In this document: piece after piece, positions 35,521 to 43,246 of the stretch | How the letters are laid out: the number at the start of each line of letters is the position of its first letter | Numbering within the stretch: the first letter of the stretch is position 1 | NCBI GenBank assembly: GCA_964575335.1 | Contig: CAZNPU010000028.1 | Span: forward strand, 1-46,919 | Length of the DNA stretch: 46,919 nucleotides | Direction: 5' to 3' | Origin: CAZNPU01 sp964575335 | GTDB taxonomy: Bacteria > Planctomycetota > Phycisphaerae > Phycisphaerales > SM1A02 | Notes under the pieces: generated by a model | The model's database searches: none | Told to the model about the DNA's origin: nothing | What the model saw: only the letters and a program-made list of their open reading frames with translations | Program-made: the position numbers and the translations under genes

Positions 35521-36531
35521 ATGCGCATAACCGTCTTCAGCACGAAGTCTTTTGACAGGCAGTTTCTCGATGCGGCCAATCGGCAGCATCATCATGAATT
35601 GGTGTTTCTGGAAGCGGCGCTGTCAGAACGCACCGCCATGCTTGCTTCCGGTTCGCCGGCGGTGTGCGTTTTCGTCAACGATATCGCAGACGCCAAAGCG
35701 CTTCGCATCCTTTTCGAGCAGGGAACACGCCTTGTCGCGCTGCGCTCCGCAGGGTTCAACAATGTTGACGTGGCGGCTGCTGATGAACTGGGCATGACCG
35801 TGTTGCGCGTTCCCGCCTACTCCCCGCACGCCGTCGCCGAGCATACCGTCGGGCTGATGCTCACGCTGAACCGCAAACTCCACCGCGCGATTCCTCGCGT
35901 TCGAGATCACAATTTCTCGCTGGATGGCCTGCTGGGCTTTGACTTTTACGGGCGAACGGTGGGCGTCATCGGTACGGGCAAGATCGGAGCAGCGGTTGTC
36001 AACATCATGGCGGGGTTTGGCTGCCGCATCCTTGCCTATGACCTGCATCGCAATCCGCAGTGCGAAGCCGCGGGCGCGGAGTATGTGTCGCTGGATGAAC
36101 TGCTGAAGAATGCAGACATCATCACGCTGCATTGCCCGCTCACGCCTGAGACGCACCATCTCATTCACGCCCAGAACATCAGCAAGATGAAGCATGGCGT
36201 GATGCTCATCAACACCAGTCGTGGCGCGGTGATTGACACCCGGGCGGTGCTCGAAGCGCTCAAATCAGGACAGATCGGCTATCTCGGGCTGGATGTGTAT
36301 GAAGAAGAAGGCGATCTGTTTTTCCGCGATCTTTCCGATACGGTCATGCAGGATGACGTTTTTGCGCGGCTGTTGACGTTTCCCAATGTCGTCATCACCG
36401 CGCATCAGGCGTTTTTCACGCAGGAAGCGTTGACCAGCATCGCGCAGACCACGCTGCAGAACGTGACGGATTTTGAGCAAGGCTCAATCAATCCTGCCAA
36501 TCGCGTGACACAGGAGCTTGTTGTGGCGTGA
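35521..36531 (+). CDS. ldhA: D-lactate dehydrogenase, fermentative type
   Basis: A 336-residue NAD-dependent D-2-hydroxyacid dehydrogenase that reduces pyruvate to D-lactate in the cytoplasm. The substrate-binding RSAGFNNVD is at residues 75-83, the Rossmann loop GTGKIG at 151-156, the catalytic Arg in INTSRGAVID, Glu in DVYEEEGD and the proton-donor His in TAHQAFFT. The DLFFRDLSD segment is typical of LdhA rather than of general hydroxyacid dehydrogenases. It lies downstream of the transhydrogenase gene on the same strand; together they would help balance NADH and NADPH, an inference from context. No ribosome site is evident before the ATG at 35521. Confidence 0.93.
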   Translation: MRITVFSTKSFDRQFLDAANRQHHHELVFLEAALSERTAMLASGSPAVCVFVNDIADAKALRILFEQGTRLVALRSAGFNNVDVAAADELGMTVLRVPAYSPHAVAEHTVGLMLTLNRKLHRAIPRVRDHNFSLDGLLGFDFYGRTVGVIGTGKIGAAVVNIMAGFGCRILAYDLHRNPQCEAAGAEYVSLDELLKNADIITLHCPLTPETHHLIHAQNISKMKHGVMLINTSRGAVIDTRAVLEALKSGQIGYLGLDVYEEEGDLFFRDLSDTVMQDDVFARLLTFPNVVITAHQAFFTQEALTSIAQTTLQNVTDFEQGSINPANRVTQELVVA

Positions 36532-36600
36532 ATTGATCCGGCCGATGTGCTTCTCATAGCCAGAGCATTGCAATTGCACTGTAATGCATTGCACCGCCGC

Positions 36601-38010
36601 TCAACGAAGCCCCAGCATTCGAGCCAGCGTGCCTGGTGGCACATCAGCAACAACGCCACCGGTTTGGGTGATGGCCTGGGCTGCTGCATAGCCACTTCGA
36701 ACCGCACCCTCCATTGTGGCTGGCCAGCCTGTGTCGCACCAATCGCCCGCTAGAAACAGGTTCTCCACGCCTCCCCCGCTGCTGCTGGCATATTCGGGCG
36801 CAGCGGAAGGTCGAATTGAATCAATGCCCGGCACCGGCGCGAACGTCGCGCGTTTTTCCTTGATCGACCTCGCCTCAACCGGCTGCAATCCCACCGATCG
36901 AGGCAGCGCATGATGCACATCCGCCATCACTCGCTTGACAATTTCATCTTCGCCCAGAGGCAGCCATTCATCCGCGCAGCTGATCACCGCATGAATGTGC
37001 TGGCGGCCCTGCTCGTCGATGCCTTTGTTGAACAGCCACTGCACGTCGCGATCAACCAGCACAAGATGCGGCAGGTCCATGATGGTCTGATCGAAGCGCA
37101 GATGCACGCCCAGGATCGGACTTACCTCGAATTGATCAAGTGATTGCAGCCGGCGATCGGCACGGCGCAGCGGTTCGGAGATAAGTTTCGCCAGACGATC
37201 AAACGGCACTGCGGAAATCACCGCGGCGCTTTCGATAAAACCATGCTCGGTCACAACGCCGGTGACGCGAGTGCCGTTGTAAGCGATCGCTTTGGCGGAA
37301 ACGCCCAGATGAATCTCACCGCCGACAGCTTCGATCGCATCAACTGCAGGGTCGTACAGTTCCGCCAGCGGCACGGTGGCAAGCCCCATGGTGTACGACC
37401 AGCGGTTGGCCAGGAATCCTTCCTGAAATACCTGAAGCGCGTACGCTGCACTGACGCGCTCGACATCCAGATTGCATGCGCTGACGATGATCGCGTTCCA
37501 GAATGATCGCACCAGTTCCGGCGGCTGATTGCATTCGCGAAGAAACTCCGCAAAGGTTCGACTGGTCCAGCGATATCGCCCCTTGCTGCCCATGCGGATC
37601 ATTCGCCACATCGCCCGCGCAATACAGCGTTTTTCCTGCGCGGTAAAGATGCGCATTCGCTGAAATGAACCGGAAAAATGAAGCGGCGCAGGCAGCCACC
37701 CCGCGCACATGACGTCAACTTCACCCCGGCCTCGCGTCCAGTAGAGCTTCTTATGCCACTCGATGCGATCGAGCACGCCAAGCCGATCGTAAAGATCGAT
37801 CAGGTTCGTGCAGCAGCCCATGAGCACGTGCTGACAGTTATCAATGACCGCGCCGCTGCGAGGGTCAACCAGACTGGTGGCCCGTCCGCCCAGACGCTTG
37901 CGCGTCTCGATCAGGATGGGCTGATATGCATCGTGTTCGGCCAGGAGAACCGCTGCTGCGATGCCCGCCAGGCCTCCGCCGATGATGACGATGCGCTTTT
38001 TCATGCTCAT
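36601..38010 (-). CDS. hpnE: Hydroxysqualene dehydroxylase HpnE
   Basis: An FAD-dependent amine-oxidase-fold enzyme that reduces hydroxysqualene to squalene, the last step of the HpnCDE route from farnesyl diphosphate. The 469-residue protein begins MSMKKRIVIIGGGLAGIAAA, the FAD-binding loop, followed by KRLGGRATS and DNCQHVLMGCC, motifs of the squalene-associated desaturase family. The C-terminal FAD motif reads NLFLAGDWCDTGWPATMEGA. Its start at 38010 overlaps the hpnD stop (ATGA); the frame is open to 38115 but that extension overlaps hpnD. It is convergent with ldhA. The last gene of a three-gene operon in the order C, D, E. Confidence 0.94.
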   Translation of the reverse strand: MSMKKRIVIIGGGLAGIAAAVLLAEHDAYQPILIETRKRLGGRATSLVDPRSGAVIDNCQHVLMGCCTNLIDLYDRLGVLDRIEWHKKLYWTRGRGEVDVMCAGWLPAPLHFSGSFQRMRIFTAQEKRCIARAMWRMIRMGSKGRYRWTSRTFAEFLRECNQPPELVRSFWNAIIVSACNLDVERVSAAYALQVFQEGFLANRWSYTMGLATVPLAELYDPAVDAIEAVGGEIHLGVSAKAIAYNGTRVTGVVTEHGFIESAAVISAVPFDRLAKLISEPLRRADRRLQSLDQFEVSPILGVHLRFDQTIMDLPHLVLVDRDVQWLFNKGIDEQGRQHIHAVISCADEWLPLGEDEIVKRVMADVHHALPRSVGLQPVEARSIKEKRATFAPVPGIDSIRPSAAPEYASSSGGGVENLFLAGDWCDTGWPATMEGAVRSGYAAAQAITQTGGVVADVPPGTLARMLGLR

Positions 38011-38957
38011 GCCTGCGCGTTCCCCGGCACGTTCGCAGTACTGTGACGTCCCCCTGCGGTGCTGGCCGATCGCCCCTGCCATTTGGCGCGAAATGCAATC
38101 AATCCCTTGTGCCATGCGCTGAGCCGCAGGCGCCTGCCGAGCACAAGCTGCGAAGGGTTGCGCTGCATTTTTTCAAGCAATCCGCGATAGATGGCGGTCA
38201 TGGCCCAGAGCGTCGGGCGACAGCAAGGCGTGATCATCGCGTCAAGCGGCGCCGAGCGGTCATACAGCGCTGCGGCCCGATCAATCTGCTGCATCAGCAT
38301 CGCTGTACACGCCTGCGGCTTTGACCATTGCCGCAGGATTTCGGGGGTGATTCCATAATGATTGAAATCCTGCTGAGGCAAATAAACGCGGCCTGCGTCA
38401 TAATCCTGGCGATAGTCGCGCAGAATGTTGGTGAGTTGAAAAGCGATGCCGCGGTCCACCGCCAGTTCCAGCGCTGCTGGATCGTCATAACCCCACACTT
38501 CGATGCATACCAGGCCAACCGTCGACGCCACGCGGTGACAGTATCGCAGCAACTGGTCGTAGGTGGTGTAGCTTGTGCGTTTCAAATCGTCGGTTTGCCC
38601 ATCGAGCATGGCGTGGAAGTGCTCTGCAGGCAGAGAGAAACGCAGTGCGGTCGCCGCCAGCGCCACCCATAGTGGATCGTCATTGATCGGATTGCCAGCC
38701 AGTGCTGCGTCAGTGGCGGCGCGGAAGGCGTCAATACGCGCCTGAATTTCTGCAGGGGTCTGATTGTCCGCGTCATCGACAAGATCATCGGCGCAGCGCA
38801 TCCACGCATACACCGCATAAAGCGCTGAACGCTGCGGTTCCGGCGACAGCTTCAAACCGTAGTAGAAATTTCTTGCCCGGGTGCGTGTCAGCTCGCGACA
38901 GTAACGGTGTGCCGCACGCAACCGCTCGCTGTTGGCCAGCGTCTCTGCCGCGATCAT
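38007..38957 (-). CDS. hpnD: Presqualene diphosphate synthase HpnD
   Basis: A 316-residue trans-isoprenyl diphosphate synthase that condenses two farnesyl diphosphates to presqualene diphosphate. The two Asp-rich motifs are DDLVDDADN near residue 57 and NILRDYRQDYDAGR near residue 177, and YCHRVASTVG fits the squalene/phytoene synthase signature. The C-terminal 35 residues are basic and variable. Its start overlaps the hpnC stop (ATGA) and its stop overlaps hpnE, so the three are translationally coupled. The assignment to HpnD rather than to phytoene synthase rests on operon order and the neighbours. Confidence 0.92.
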   Translation of the reverse strand: MIAAETLANSERLRAAHRYCRELTRTRARNFYYGLKLSPEPQRSALYAVYAWMRCADDLVDDADNQTPAEIQARIDAFRAATDAALAGNPINDDPLWVALAATALRFSLPAEHFHAMLDGQTDDLKRTSYTTYDQLLRYCHRVASTVGLVCIEVWGYDDPAALELAVDRGIAFQLTNILRDYRQDYDAGRVYLPQQDFNHYGITPEILRQWSKPQACTAMLMQQIDRAAALYDRSAPLDAMITPCCRPTLWAMTAIYRGLLEKMQRNPSQLVLGRRLRLSAWHKGLIAFRAKWQGRSASTAGGRHSTANVPGNAQA

Positions 38958-39916
38958 GTCTTTGCCACCTCGCTGCGGTGTTCACGCACGGCGCCCAGCC
39001 ACGCTCGAGCCACGAGCATCAGCTTGGTGAACTTGCCAAGCTTCGGCCGATGCAGCGCCGTCTCGTAATTCCACATTTCAATCTGGCGCAGCACGTGCTG
39101 CCCGCCGGATGCAAACAGCCAGATCACCGGCCGCGTCTTCGGACCAACCAGCTCAAGCAATCGCCCGCCTTCCTCAAACAGCGGCCATGTTCGTTCCACA
39201 CATCGCTTGATGATCTCGCGCGATTGCCCCAGAAATTCACGATCGACCGCGTATCCCTGACGCGCGCTGGCTATCAGCCTTGCTTCAAAGTTCTCCACAT
39301 CAATCATCTCACGCGGGATATAGATGCGATCACGATCCAGAATGTCGCGGCGAACGTCCTGCCAGTGGTTGGTCAACTGCAGCGCCGTACAGATGCGGTC
39401 GCTGAGCGAAAATGTCGTATCGTCGCGCTTCTCGCCGCAGATCATCAGCACCAGTCGCCCCACCGGGTCGGCACTCAAGCGGCAGTAGGCGATGAGTTGA
39501 TCCCACGTGTCATAGCGCGTGACAGTTTGATCCTGCTCAAATGCGCGGATCAGATTGTCAAATGGTTCGATGGGCAGGTTGTGCTTTGCGATCGTCGGAG
39601 CAAGCGCCACGTACACCGGATGCCGGGGCGAACCCGCAAAGCATTGTTGCAGTTCCTGCCGCCACCAGCTCAGCAGCTCCAGCGCGCGATCAGCATTGCC
39701 GATCTCATCGCCAAGGTCATCCGCCCAGCGGCAAAAGGCGTACACCGAAGCAAAATCGTCGCGCAAGTCTGCCGGGACCAGTCGGCTCAGCACGCTGAAG
39801 TTCTCGTAGTGACCGCGGGCCAGTCGCCGACACCACGCCCGAGCCTGCTCCAGAGTGAGCATCTCGCACCGATCCGGGCCGAAGACATCAAGTTGGAGCG
39901 CGGTGATGGCAGTCAT
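38954..39916 (-). CDS. hpnC: Hydroxysqualene synthase HpnC
   Basis: A 320-residue squalene/phytoene-synthase-fold enzyme that converts presqualene diphosphate to hydroxysqualene. The HpnC-type motifs are GHYENFSVLS near residue 35, CRWADDLGDEIG near 63 and NHWQDVRRDILDRDRIYIP near 180. It is the first gene of the operon. The ATG at 39916 has GAAGG 9 bases upstream; a GTG at 39982 would add 22 residues rich in Cys and Arg that look non-coding. It is divergent from ispH across a 200-base gap, so squalene synthesis and the MEP pathway may be controlled from one intergenic region. The end product could be hopanoids, sterols or C30 carotenoids; none of those genes is in the window. Confidence 0.93.
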   Translation of the reverse strand: MTAITALQLDVFGPDRCEMLTLEQARAWCRRLARGHYENFSVLSRLVPADLRDDFASVYAFCRWADDLGDEIGNADRALELLSWWRQELQQCFAGSPRHPVYVALAPTIAKHNLPIEPFDNLIRAFEQDQTVTRYDTWDQLIAYCRLSADPVGRLVLMICGEKRDDTTFSLSDRICTALQLTNHWQDVRRDILDRDRIYIPREMIDVENFEARLIASARQGYAVDREFLGQSREIIKRCVERTWPLFEEGGRLLELVGPKTRPVIWLFASGGQHVLRQIEMWNYETALHRPKLGKFTKLMLVARAWLGAVREHRSEVAKT

Positions 39917-39990
39917 CCTTTCAAGCCTTCGTTTGCTTGCTTGATTGCACCAAAGCCTGCACACTGTACCGGCCGACTGCACGTGCGGCT

Positions 39991-40012
39991 AGCAGCCCGC
40001 AAAGAGGCTGCT
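39991..40012. promoter_or_regulatory. Inverted repeat in the hpnC/ispH divergent gap
   Basis: AGCAGCC and GGCTGCT form perfect 7-bp arms around 8 bases, in the middle of the 200-base divergent gap. A TATCAT box near 40075 could be an ispH -10, without a good -35. Operator function is only suggested by position. Confidence 0.3.
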
Positions 40013-40116
40013 GCGCAAATGGACTGTCGAAAACCCAATCGCCACCGGCGGCAAGACGCTATCATCCAAGTGCATCCGTGGTCAATCAAGCTTACAGGCA
40101 ATCGAACCGAACCGAT

Positions 40117-41172
40117 ATGAAACTCATCCTGGCCAATCCTCGAGGCTTCTGTGCGGGCGTCTACATGGCTGTTGACGTCGTCGATCAGTTGCTTGACATC
40201 TGCCCCGGCACGCCGATCTACGTGTATCACGAGATCGTACACAACAAGCATGTGGTCAACCGCTTTCGCGAGCGGGGCGTGACGTTTGTGGACGACCTGA
40301 ACGATGTGCCGGAAGAATCGATCGTGGTGTTCAGCGCTCACGGCGTCAGCCCGGCGATTCGCGAGCAGGCCCGACAGCGCCGCCTCACCGCTATCGACGC
40401 CACATGTCCGCTGGTCACCAAGGTGCACGCCGAGGCGATCCGATACGCGCAAAAGGGATATCAGATTCTGCTCGTCGGCCACCAGGATCATCAGGAAGTG
40501 ATCGGCACCCGGGGCGAAGCTCCGCACGCCATTCAGGTGGTGGAATCGCCGGATGATATTCCCAAGCTCAAAATCGACGATCCGGACAAGCTGGTGTACC
40601 TGACGCAAACCACGCTGAGCATGGATGACGCTAACACGATCATCACAGCGTTGCGCAAGGCGTTTCCAAACATCAAAGACCCGCCGAGCGAGGACATCTG
40701 CTACGCCACGACGAATCGGCAGCATGCGGTTCGGGCCATCGCGCCCGACTGCGATTGCGTGCTGGTGGTGGGCAGCAAGAACAGCTCGAACTCGCAGCGA
40801 CTGCGGGAAATTGCAGAAGCCTCCGGCACAAAGGCGTATCTGATCGACGATAAATCAGAACTGCAGGACGTGTGGTTCAAAGACGTTGAAACGGTGCTCA
40901 TCACCGCTGGCGCCAGTGCGCCGGAGGATCTGGTCAAAGACCTCATCCTCGAACTCATTCAGCGATATGGCGGCGAGGTGGAGCAGCACGACATCTATCA
41001 CGAAAACGTCGAGTTCGGTCTGCCCGGCACACTCAAGCGGTTCATGCGCTCACAGGGCGTAGACCCGACCGGCCGGCGCATCACGATGGACAATGCTGCG
41101 GAAATTGAATCGTGGCTTGCTGAGCAGCGCATCCCCCATCGCACGATCAACCTGACCGTCGGTGCGTCGTGA
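40117..41172 (+). CDS. ispH: 4-hydroxy-3-methylbut-2-enyl diphosphate reductase
   Basis: The last enzyme of the MEP pathway, a 4Fe-4S protein that makes isopentenyl and dimethylallyl diphosphate. The three cluster Cys are Cys12 (NPRGFCAG), Cys97 (DATCPLV) and Cys195 (EDICYATTNRQ). Substrate-binding residues are seen in VYHEIVHN, GHQDHQEVIGT, TQTTLS and GSKNSSNSQRL. At 351 residues it is some 35 longer than the common form because of a C-terminal extension that carries GRRITMDNAAEIESWL. The ATG at 40117 gives the family start MKLILANPRGFC; the frame is open to 39937. It is divergent from hpnC, whose product uses FPP made from this pathway. Confidence 0.96.
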   Translation: MKLILANPRGFCAGVYMAVDVVDQLLDICPGTPIYVYHEIVHNKHVVNRFRERGVTFVDDLNDVPEESIVVFSAHGVSPAIREQARQRRLTAIDATCPLVTKVHAEAIRYAQKGYQILLVGHQDHQEVIGTRGEAPHAIQVVESPDDIPKLKIDDPDKLVYLTQTTLSMDDANTIITALRKAFPNIKDPPSEDICYATTNRQHAVRAIAPDCDCVLVVGSKNSSNSQRLREIAEASGTKAYLIDDKSELQDVWFKDVETVLITAGASAPEDLVKDLILELIQRYGGEVEQHDIYHENVEFGLPGTLKRFMRSQGVDPTGRRITMDNAAEIESWLAEQRIPHRTINLTVGAS

Positions 41173-41243
41173 TCATGCTGCGCTCAGGTTGCGCACGCGG
41201 CATGGGCACGGCGCTGCGCCAACTTCACCCGAAGCTATCGTCT

Positions 41244-42503
41244 TCAACGCGACGGCGGTTCGGCAGCGTCGAACTGCGTCACCACCGTTGAGGGCATGAT
41301 GGGGTAATCCATTATCAAGCGGAAAATGTGCAGCTTCGAAGCGTCCCAGCCCATGCGGTCCAGCACGTACTGGAACATCTCCGGGTAATTGGGCACGTGC
41401 GGCGTTGCCAGTGCGTCGGCGCCTTTGCCCAGGTACACGATTTCCTCGCGCAACGGCAGGCAGTCATGTTCGCGACCGCCGATTTCCAGCGTCGTTGCAC
41501 GATGATCGCCGTAAATCTGCACCACCCGCGTCGCCGGATCAACATTGGCCGCTTCATGGAAAATGACGTCGCGCACGAGAACCTCGGCCGGCGTGCGGAT
41601 GATCGATCCATGCACGTGATACTGGTTGCCTTCGCACCGATACATCGGCCATGCTGCGCGCCACGAATCGGCAAACAGACACGTCATCGCTGACTGATTG
41701 CCAACCGTCTCGCCTTCAACGCTGATGTTGATGAAACCTCGCTCGCCCGGCGTGATGCGAAACTTCGGCAGCGGGTGCGTGCAGAACTTTCGAAGCAGCC
41801 CGATCTGATGCGGATCGTCCGGATCATAATCAATCGGCTGGCGCACGGATTTATGACGCACCACACCATCGTCGTCAGCGATGCGCGAGCGAGAAACCAC
41901 CCATGACACATTGCGTCGAAATCGCCGCAGACCAATCAGCCCGCGCAGCGAGATCACATCCATCATGTCCGGAACATCTGCTGACGGCCAATGGATGTAG
42001 CAGGACAGCTGCGCCTTGGCCTGGATGCCCCAAAGATAGGTCGCCGACTTAAACGCCAGACGCTTGTACTGCAGATCAAGCTGCTCGCTGCCGTTGGCAG
42101 CAATGGCGCTGGCCATCGAGTCAAACGCATCGCGGCTGCTGGCGTGAAATTTGACGACCTTTTGAAATTCCTGGTGTGCCCGCTGTACTGCGGTGATGTA
42201 CTGAGAGGGTATGCCGCGTTTGGCTGCGGCTTCCAGAAACCGGGCAATCGCGGCACGCCCGGGCACGTTTCCTACTTCAGTAATCGGTTCGTCGGCATGA
42301 GCGACACGATGCACTTGCCATGCCAACTTTGGCCGAATGCCCAGCGTCTTTTCCAAATCCGTCGGCCGGCGGGTTCGTCCCGGAGCTGCCTGAATGAGTT
42401 CCCGCATTGACGCAGCCAGTCGCCCCAGGGCATCAACAGCATGATGCTCAAAGCCGTTTTCGGCCTTCACTGGGGTTGGCTCTGGAACGGACACATCACT
42501 CAT
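41244..42503 (-). CDS. Conserved hypothetical protein, 419 residues
   Basis: A soluble protein with no signal peptide or membrane segment. The N-terminal 110 residues are helical and could hold a helix-turn-helix: RRPTDLEKTLGIRPKLAWQV followed by VPGRAAIARFLEAAAKRG, resembling a DNA-binding or regulatory domain. The remaining 300 residues are mixed alpha/beta with Trp-, His- and Asp-rich motifs (LFADSWRAAWPMYRC, VIFHEAANVD, VQIYGDHRATTLEIGG). I cannot name the family. It is a single gene, convergent with ispH. The ATG at 42503 is the only early start in frame. Length and composition suggest a real gene; DNA binding is only a guess. Confidence 0.75.
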   Translation of the reverse strand: MSDVSVPEPTPVKAENGFEHHAVDALGRLAASMRELIQAAPGRTRRPTDLEKTLGIRPKLAWQVHRVAHADEPITEVGNVPGRAAIARFLEAAAKRGIPSQYITAVQRAHQEFQKVVKFHASSRDAFDSMASAIAANGSEQLDLQYKRLAFKSATYLWGIQAKAQLSCYIHWPSADVPDMMDVISLRGLIGLRRFRRNVSWVVSRSRIADDDGVVRHKSVRQPIDYDPDDPHQIGLLRKFCTHPLPKFRITPGERGFINISVEGETVGNQSAMTCLFADSWRAAWPMYRCEGNQYHVHGSIIRTPAEVLVRDVIFHEAANVDPATRVVQIYGDHRATTLEIGGREHDCLPLREEIVYLGKGADALATPHVPNYPEMFQYVLDRMGWDASKLHIFRLIMDYPIMPSTVVTQFDAAEPPSR

Positions 42504-42634
42504 AGCAGAAACTATCTATCGGCCAGCTTCGACTTTATCAATTGCCCAAATTCACCCGTGTAAGAGCAGCTCATGAAATCGCAGCCGAGGGCCATGCCTG
42601 TTTATCCACCATAACCGCTGGATTAATTTCACGC

Positions 42635-42656
42635 AATTTTTTTCTTGAAAAAAATT
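42635..42656. repeat. AT-rich perfect inverted repeat
   Basis: AATTTTTTTC, two T, then GAAAAAAATT: 10-bp arms with a 2-base centre, made of A- and T-tracts in an otherwise GC-rich genome. It ends 14 bases upstream of a -35 box, where curved DNA or an UP-like element could act. Confidence 0.5.
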
Positions 42657-42669
42657 CTATGAAAACATG

Positions 42670-42697
42670 TTGACAACAGCCTATCTGAGACCATGAT
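42670..42697 (+). promoter_or_regulatory. Candidate sigma-70 promoter of the secreted-protein cluster
   Basis: A perfect TTGACA, 16 bases, then CATGAT (four of six matches to TATAAT). It sits about 40 bases before the first start codon of the secreted-protein cluster and just downstream of the A/T-tract inverted repeat. Confidence 0.5.
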
Positions 42698-42736
42698 GGA
42701 ACAAGGTGCCCAGGCACAAGAATTTGGAAGATTGCC

Positions 42737-43246
42737 ATGTTCAATGCGGAGCTATGCCACGATACGCACAGCTACCTGCCGCAAGCAGTCATTGCTGCAG
42801 CAGTCGCATTCAGCATGTCGCTTGCTGCGGCTGCAGGAACAACGTGGCATGTGAGCGTGAGTACAGAAGGCAATCAGGCATCCTGCAGCAATCCGGAGTT
42901 TTTCTGCTGCAGCATCTATAGCTGCGCTACGACAGTGGTTTCCGAATGCCGTGACGCTCTTGGCGGCAGGCCTCCCTGGGCTGCCGTCAGCGACGCTGCG
43001 TTCTGCGACGTCGTCAACTCATACCTGTTTTCATCCGGCAAAGACCTCGCTGCCTGTCTGCTCAGCAGCGAGGCTTCTTGCCGTTTCGAGCGACGAGTAT
43101 CAGTGCTGCGCCGCCACCACGCTCTGTACTGTCACGGCTTGAGCAGTTCATCCGTATGGAGCGAGCAGCATCAACATTCGAATTCGAAGGCAGTAGGCGC
43201 CAGCCAATGCCACGTTGTGTTTCTTCAATTAAGGGAGAAGATATGA
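42737..43246 (+). pseudogene. Cys-rich secreted ORF, probably a decayed PEP-CTERM-type gene
   Basis: A 169-codon open frame with GGAAG 7 bases before its ATG and a signal peptide (AVAFSMSLAAAAG). The segment after it (SVSTEGNQASCSN) resembles the mature start of the next gene product (SVGTGGTPPNCGA). The frame carries about a dozen Cys and then becomes atypical. In the +1 frame near 42945, FPNAVTLLAAGL matches the tail of the later PEP-CTERM-like protein, with 17 of 18 bases identical (GCCGTGACGCTC core). A terminator hairpin lies inside the frame at 43041. Together these suggest a frameshifted gene ending near 43010. Against this, the frame's stop overlaps the next ATG (ATGA), as a coupled gene's would. 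Confidence 0.4.
43041..43076 (+). terminator. Terminator-like hairpin inside the decayed ORF
   Basis: CCTCGCTGC and GCAGCGAGG form a perfect 9-bp stem with an 11-base loop, extended by AAG/CTT across one bulged A. CTTCTTGCCGTTT follows, a weak T-tract. A terminator inside an open frame supports the view that the frame is not coding here. Confidence 0.5.

Noticed and set aside
36560..36600. TGCAATTGCA and repeated GCATTGCA motifs between ldhA and hpnE
   Set aside because: Short, imperfect and without a T-run; too little to call a terminator or operator.
38702..40120. 472-codon plus-strand frame opposite hpnC and hpnD
   Set aside because: It lies antisense to two strongly supported synthase genes and shows a low-complexity His/Arg/Gln-rich composition typical of shadow frames.
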